Both the position numbers and the translations under genes were made by a program. Under the pieces are notes generated by a model. That model did no database searches, was not told the DNA's origin, and saw only the letters and a list, made by a program, of their open reading frames with translations. Below, piece by piece: positions 60,119 through 64,000 of a stretch of DNA of 64,000 nt. The first letter of the stretch is position 1, and each line of letters starts with the position of its first letter. This DNA is from Mesorhizobium sp. M9A.F.Ca.ET.002.03.1.2. GTDB lineage: Bacteria; Pseudomonadota; Alphaproteobacteria; Rhizobiales; Rhizobiaceae. Location: positions 5,201,001 to 5,265,000 of the forward strand of contig NZ_CP034443.1 in NCBI RefSeq assembly GCF_003952365.1, read 5' to 3'.

Positions 60119-60952
60119 ATGCCGGTCGAGATGCAGCATCATGATCAACTGGATCGTTCGGTCGCCGATCGGTTCGAGATGGTGCGGCGCGCGCCAGGCT
60201 CTGGGCTCCGGAGCGCGGTCACCGACCTATGCTTCTATCGCGAAACGGCACCCGGCCGTTTCCGCAACGTCGAATTTGCATCGCTGACCGTGCCGCTGGT
60301 CATCAGCTTTGCCGAACCCTTCGCCATCGGGCTCGGCAAGGGTCCAGGCGACAACGACCGCTTCGCCAGTTTCGCCGCCGGCCTCTATGCCGGTCCGGTG
60401 GTGATCGAGTCCTTCGGCGGCGCCTGCTGCGTCCAGGTCAATTTCACCCCGCTCGGCGCCCGCCGCTTCTTCGGCCTTCCGATGAGCGAACTGACCGACC
60501 GCATGGTCGGCCTGGACGATGTGCTCGGCCTTGAAGGCACCGCGCTGCGCGAAAGACTTGGCAATGCGTGCGACTGGAGCGCACGCTTTGCCATCGTCGA
60601 GACGTTCGTCGCCACTCGGCTGGCCGAGGCCCGGGAAACGCGGGCCGAAATCGCCTGGGCCTATGACCGGATCGTCGTGTCGGGCGGCCGCATTCGCATC
60701 TCATCGCTCGCGGACAGGCTGGGCTGGAGCCGCAAACATCTCTTGGGAAAATTCTCCGACGCGATCGGCGTCGGTCCCAAGACGCTGTCGCGCATCGTCC
60801 GCTTCAACCGGGCGCTCGGCCTTTCGAGGCAGGACAGATGCGATTGGGCCGATATCGCCGCCGACTGCGGCTATGCCGACCAGGCGCATCTGGTGCGCGA
60901 ATTCCGCGACCTTGCCGGCGAGACACCGACGATGCTTGCCGCCCAGGCATAG
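60119..60952 (+). CDS. AraC-family transcriptional regulator
   Basis: 277 residues. The C-terminal third is an AraC DNA-binding domain with two helix-turn-helix units (RISSLADRLGWSRKHLLGKFSDAIG and WADIAADCGYADQAHLVREFRDLAGETP). The N-terminal part is a DUF6597-like sensor with FGGACCVQVNFTPLGARRFFGLPMSEL. It precedes a VOC protein gene by 106 bp in the same direction, a common pairing in which the regulator and dioxygenase/resistance-like protein form a unit. Ligand unknown. Confidence 0.86.
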   Translation: MPVEMQHHDQLDRSVADRFEMVRRAPGSGLRSAVTDLCFYRETAPGRFRNVEFASLTVPLVISFAEPFAIGLGKGPGDNDRFASFAAGLYAGPVVIESFGGACCVQVNFTPLGARRFFGLPMSELTDRMVGLDDVLGLEGTALRERLGNACDWSARFAIVETFVATRLAEARETRAEIAWAYDRIVVSGGRIRISSLADRLGWSRKHLLGKFSDAIGVGPKTLSRIVRFNRALGLSRQDRCDWADIAADCGYADQAHLVREFRDLAGETPTMLAAQA

Positions 60953-61058
60953 ACCGCCCAGGGTCCTCTGCAGAACGCTCAGGTAACATTTCTTCAAGAC
61001 GCCGCAACAGCCTTCGCCCAGACTGGGTTATCGACCAACCCAACCGAAGGAAATCGCC

Positions 61059-61481
61059 ATGACCATGTCAGTCGAACCGCCCAGGCTCTATCCGACCTTG
61101 CGCTACCGAAATGCCGCGAAAATGATTGACTGGCTGGTTGAAGCCTTCGGCTTTGCCGTTCATGCCCGCTATGGCGAAGGCGACATCGTCCATCACGCCG
61201 AACTGTCTTTCGGCTCCTCGATGATCATGCTGGGCACTGCACGCGACGACAAGTTTGGCCAGATGATCGGTGCACCGAGCCCGGGCGGTGGCAGATCGAT
61301 CTATGTTGCCGTCGACGATGCCGATGCCGCTTATGCCAAAGCAAAAAAGGCCGGCGCCGAAATACTGGAAGAACTGACCGACCGTGATTATGGCAGCCGC
61401 GAGTTCATCTGCCGCGATCCGGAAGGCAATGTCTGGTCGTTTGGAACTTACCGGCCGAAGGCAGGCGAGCCCGCGAGCTAA
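61059..61481 (+). CDS. VOC (glyoxalase/bleomycin-resistance) family protein
   Basis: 140 residues with two beta-alpha-beta-beta-beta units: RLYPTLRYRNAAKMIDWLVEAFGF and SIYVAVDDADAAYAKAKKAGAEIL, ending DRDYGSREFICRDPEGNVWSFGTY. Metal ligands of the family (His near VHHAEL, Glu in EGNVWSF) are present. Function undefined; it may bind an antibiotic or be a small dioxygenase or epimerase. GAAGGA precedes the ATG. Its stop overlaps the convergent cobQ stop by 4 bp. Confidence 0.86.
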   Translation: MTMSVEPPRLYPTLRYRNAAKMIDWLVEAFGFAVHARYGEGDIVHHAELSFGSSMIMLGTARDDKFGQMIGAPSPGGGRSIYVAVDDADAAYAKAKKAGAEILEELTDRDYGSREFICRDPEGNVWSFGTYRPKAGEPAS

Positions 61482-62953
61482 CGCGCGAGGCCAAAAATGG
61501 CGTCGCAGTCGAGGTGGGTTTCCAGCTCGGCCGCGATCTCGTCCAGCGCCCGTTCGACCTCGGCGCGATAATCGATGCCGCCGCCTTTGACGCCGAGGGT
61601 TTCCAGGAACCTTGCTCGGAAAGCGTCGGCGGAAAACAGCCCGTGCAGATAGGTGCCCGATACCTTGCCGTCGGCGGATATGGCCCCATCATCGACGCCG
61701 TTGATGACGGCGGACGGCCGCAGCGTGTCCGGGCCGGTGGTACGGCCGAGATGGATCTCGTAGCCCTCGAGCGGCAGGTCGAATTGCACCGAGCGCGCTC
61801 TGACATTGCGCACCGTCTTTTCCGGTTCCATCACCGTTTCGACGTCGAGCAGGCCGAGGCCTTTCGTCTCGGTCACGCTGCCCTCGATGCCGTCGGGATC
61901 GCGTACGACATGGCCGAGCATCTGGAAGCCGCCGCAAATGCCGACCACGTGGCCGCCGCGCTTGCGATGGGCGACGAGGTCGCGGTCCCAGCCGTTCTCA
62001 CGAAATCTCAAGAGATCGCCGATCGTGGATTTCGAGCCGGGAATGACCACCAGCCCCGCGTCCTCCGGCAAATGCTGGCCGGGCGGCACGAAGACCACCT
62101 CGACTTCGCGTTCGGCCTTGAGCGGGTCGAGATCGTCGAAATTGGCGATGCGCGAAAGCATCGGCACGGCGACCTTCAGCGCGCGCCTCTCGCCAGAGCT
62201 CAGACGTTCGAGCACCACCGAATCTTCCGACGGCAATCGCGCCGCCGCCTTCAGCCACGGCACGACGCCGAAGCAGCGCCAGCCGGTGAATGTCTCGATC
62301 GACTTGATGCCGTCATCGAACAGGGAGACATCGCCACGGAACTTGTTGATGAGATAGCCGGCGATCATGCGCCGGTCCTCTTCCGGCAGGATCAGATGGG
62401 TGCCGGCGACCGAGGCGATGACGCCGCCGCGGTCGATGTCGCCGACGAGGATCACCGGCACGTTGGCGCGCGTGGCAAAGCCCATATTGGCAATGTCTCG
62501 GCTCCTGAGATTGATCTCGGCCGGCGAGCCGGCGCCCTCGACGATGACGAGATCGGCGCCCTCCCCGACCTTTGCCCAGGACTCCAGCACAGCATCCATC
62601 AGCCGGCCCTTCAGCGCCTGGTAGTCGCGTGCCCGCGCCTCGCCGAACACCTTGCCCTGCACCACCACTTGCGCGCCGACATCGGTCTGCGGCTTGAGCA
62701 GCACCGGGTTCATGTGGACGGAGGGCGCCACGCCGCAGGCGATCGCCTGCAGCCATTGGGCGCGGCCGATCTCGCCGCCGCCTGAGTTGTCGCCCGCAAT
62801 ATCGGCGACGGCGGCGTTGTTCGACATGTTCTGCGGCTTGAACGGCCGCACCTTCAGTCCACGTTTCCTCGCCGCGCGGCACAGGCCCGCGACAAGCACC
62901 GTCTTGCCGACATCGGAGCCCGTGCCTTGCAGCATGATCGCCTTGGTCGCCAT
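61478..62953 (-). CDS. cobQ: Cobyric acid synthase (glutamine-hydrolysing)
   Basis: 491 residues. The N-terminal dethiobiotin-synthetase-like domain starts MLQGTGSDVGKT (P-loop residues 10-18) with PFKPQNMSNNAAV and QWLQAIACG. The C-terminal class-I glutamine amidotransferase domain has nucleophile Cys in GICGGFQMLG and His/Glu in the YLHGLF region. It amidates four side chains of adenosylcobyrinic diamide using glutamine and ATP, late in cobalamin synthesis. ATG 62953 starts the conserved domain and overlaps the TGA stop of the upstream cupin gene, so the two are coupled. Confidence 0.94.
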   Translation of the reverse strand: MATKAIMLQGTGSDVGKTVLVAGLCRAARKRGLKVRPFKPQNMSNNAAVADIAGDNSGGGEIGRAQWLQAIACGVAPSVHMNPVLLKPQTDVGAQVVVQGKVFGEARARDYQALKGRLMDAVLESWAKVGEGADLVIVEGAGSPAEINLRSRDIANMGFATRANVPVILVGDIDRGGVIASVAGTHLILPEEDRRMIAGYLINKFRGDVSLFDDGIKSIETFTGWRCFGVVPWLKAAARLPSEDSVVLERLSSGERRALKVAVPMLSRIANFDDLDPLKAEREVEVVFVPPGQHLPEDAGLVVIPGSKSTIGDLLRFRENGWDRDLVAHRKRGGHVVGICGGFQMLGHVVRDPDGIEGSVTETKGLGLLDVETVMEPEKTVRNVRARSVQFDLPLEGYEIHLGRTTGPDTLRPSAVINGVDDGAISADGKVSGTYLHGLFSADAFRARFLETLGVKGGGIDYRAEVERALDEIAAELETHLDCDAIFGLAR

Positions 62954-63567
62954 CAATTCCTGTCCTGTGAAACGGCGCCGGTGATCGTGGACTTCGCCGC
63001 CAGCGGTCCACCGCGCCAGATATAGAGTGCCAAGAGAGGTTCCTTGCCGGTGCGCATGGCGTGGCTGACACCAGAGGCATGGTGGATCACCTCGCCCGCC
63101 TCGCGCGTTCGAAAGCCGCCTTCGCCCATGCGCCATTGCGTGCCGCCGGTCAGCGGAAGGTAGATTTCCTCGGCGACGTGGTGATGATCGGGATAGACGA
63201 TATCAGGTCCGAGGATCAGCAAACCGGCCGCGACCTCGTCGTTGACGAAATGGCCGCGCGTGCCGAAGACCTCCAGCCAGCCGTAATTGTCGATGAATGT
63301 CTTGCCGAAATCCGCCTCGCTGTAGGTCTGCCCCCAGCGCAGATCGTTGCGACGCTCGGCCAGCAACCGCGCCAGCGGCCTGGCGCCTGCCGGAACAAGT
63401 TCGACGATACGTTCGAGCTGGCGCAGGCAGGCGAGCGGATGCGGCTCGAGCGGACGCGCCGGCATGGCCCAGCCGATCCGGGCCACGGCATCGCGCACCA
63501 GCGCATCATCGAACGTTGCAAGAGTGGTATGGAAACATTCGAGCAGTTCATCGAAATTTGTCGTCAC
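62953..63567 (-). CDS. DMSP-lyase-family cupin protein (DddQ/DddL-like)
   Basis: 204 residues from GTG 63567, with GGAG 6 nt upstream. An alternative longer start at 63648 has no ribosome site. The cupin metal site is YPDHHHVAEEIYLPL (histidines, glutamate and a tyrosine as in DMSP lyases) and the second motif is IHHASGVSHAM. WGQTYSEADFGKTFIDNYG matches the family N-terminal part. Family members cleave dimethylsulfoniopropionate to dimethylsulfide and acrylate, but many homologues act on other substrates, so activity is not assured. Overlapping cobQ and divergent from an acyl-CoA dehydrogenase. Confidence 0.75.
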   Translation of the reverse strand: MTTNFDELLECFHTTLATFDDALVRDAVARIGWAMPARPLEPHPLACLRQLERIVELVPAGARPLARLLAERRNDLRWGQTYSEADFGKTFIDNYGWLEVFGTRGHFVNDEVAAGLLILGPDIVYPDHHHVAEEIYLPLTGGTQWRMGEGGFRTREAGEVIHHASGVSHAMRTGKEPLLALYIWRGGPLAAKSTITGAVSQDRN

Positions 63568-63720
63568 GCCTTGCTCCAGACACGCATTCGCGCACGGCCG
63601 CTCCCCAGATGGTTGAATAGAGATGGTCGGCTTGCGCGGCGGCATCATTGGTCTAGATTGATGCGCGCGCAAAGCCAAAAACAACAGGCCAGCAGGCCGA
63701 AGCACATCAGGGAGCACGCC

Positions 63721-64000
63721 ATGGACGCCGCTGTCGATGCGAGCACCAGCCAGTTCGAACTCAACGAGGACCAGCGCGCCATCCAGGAGATGGCCGAGGC
63801 CTTCGCTGCCGACCGCGTCGCGCCGAACGCGCTCGACTGGGACCGCAACAAGCATTTTCCGGCGGACGTGATCCGCGAGACGGGGCCGCTCGGCCTTGGC
63901 GGCATCTATATCAGGGACGATGTCGGCGGCTCGGCGCTCGGCCGGCTCGACGCCGTGCTGATCTTCGAGGCGCTTTCGCGCGCCGATCCGGCCTTCTCCT
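63721..64000 (+). CDS. Acyl-CoA dehydrogenase, N-terminal part (truncated by window end)
   Basis: The first 93 residues are visible. FELNEDQRAIQEMAEAFAADRVAPNALDWD and GLGGIYIRDDVGGSALGRLDAVLIFEALSRADPAFS match the N-terminal helical domain of short/branched-chain acyl-CoA dehydrogenases (isobutyryl-CoA type). GGGAG lies before ATG 63721. It would oxidise an acyl-CoA with FAD. The catalytic base and FAD motifs are beyond the window. Divergent from the cupin gene. Confidence 0.85.
   Translation, partial: MDAAVDASTSQFELNEDQRAIQEMAEAFAADRVAPNALDWDRNKHFPADVIRETGPLGLGGIYIRDDVGGSALGRLDAVLIFEALSRADPAFS

Overview
The window is high-GC DNA from an alphaproteobacterium of the order Rhizobiales, most likely Mesorhizobium or a close relative. 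This rests on the acpXL-lpxXL gene set for the very-long-chain fatty acid of lipid A, the aap-type general amino-acid transporter, the many TTG/GTG starts, and several intergenic palindromes of the kind scattered through rhizobial genomes. I could run no database search, so all family names come from reading motifs and overall protein character.

Layout. 0-9.6 kb: the end of an Lrp/AsnC regulator; a small GIY-YIG nuclease gene inside an inverted pair of hairpin repeats; a di-haem peroxidase with a YtkA-like partner; KDG kinase; a SAM methyltransferase; a GGDEF-EAL membrane protein; a DUF899 protein. 8.7-16.1 kb: a LysR regulator divergent from a cystathionine-lyase-like enzyme and an aapJQMP transporter, with an intact IS481-type element (1049 bp, 6-bp target duplication) between aapM and aapP. 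16.1-31.9 kb: an accessory block between a truncated, frameshifted copy of the 3' part of galM and the full-length galM. It holds two cysteine hydrolases (one near each end), LysR, pirin, an IS5-type element, a cupin, nitronate monooxygenase, a large winged-helix/NTPase/TPR regulator, three alpha/beta hydrolases, a DJ-1-like protein and a metallo-beta-lactamase-fold enzyme. Several of these carry export signals.

31.9-38.6 kb: galM, a succinate-semialdehyde-dehydrogenase-like gene, an auxin-efflux-type carrier, a secreted histidine phosphatase, small proteins, and two degenerate tRNA-like sequences in tandem. 38.6-45.2 kb: a slipin/band-7 protein, then acpXL, fabF2XL, fabF1XL, adhXL and lpxXL, which together build and attach the long acyl chain of lipid A. 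45.3-51.9 kb: a sugar ABC transporter with two permease domains fused in one chain, divergent from a selenium-binding-protein-56/methanethiol-oxidase gene and a membrane protein directly abutting it. 51.9-59.2 kb: an L,D-transpeptidase, an M20 deacylase and a peptide-type ABC transporter whose first intergenic gap holds a second, gene-less copy of the hairpin-pair element from the left end. 59.2-64 kb: TerB-like protein, small membrane protein, AraC regulator, VOC protein, cobyric acid synthase, a DMSP-lyase-family cupin, and the start of an acyl-CoA dehydrogenase.

The most interesting signals are: (1) a repeat family made of paired hairpins that either surrounds a GIY-YIG nuclease gene (0.3-0.8 kb) or stands alone (55.5-55.7 kb), resembling in layout the REP/RAYT arrangement; (2) the 15-kb block bounded by direct repeats of galM, with an uncharacterised group of exported hydrolases behind a STAND-like regulator; (3) two insertion sequences whose transposase stop codons lie outside the element.
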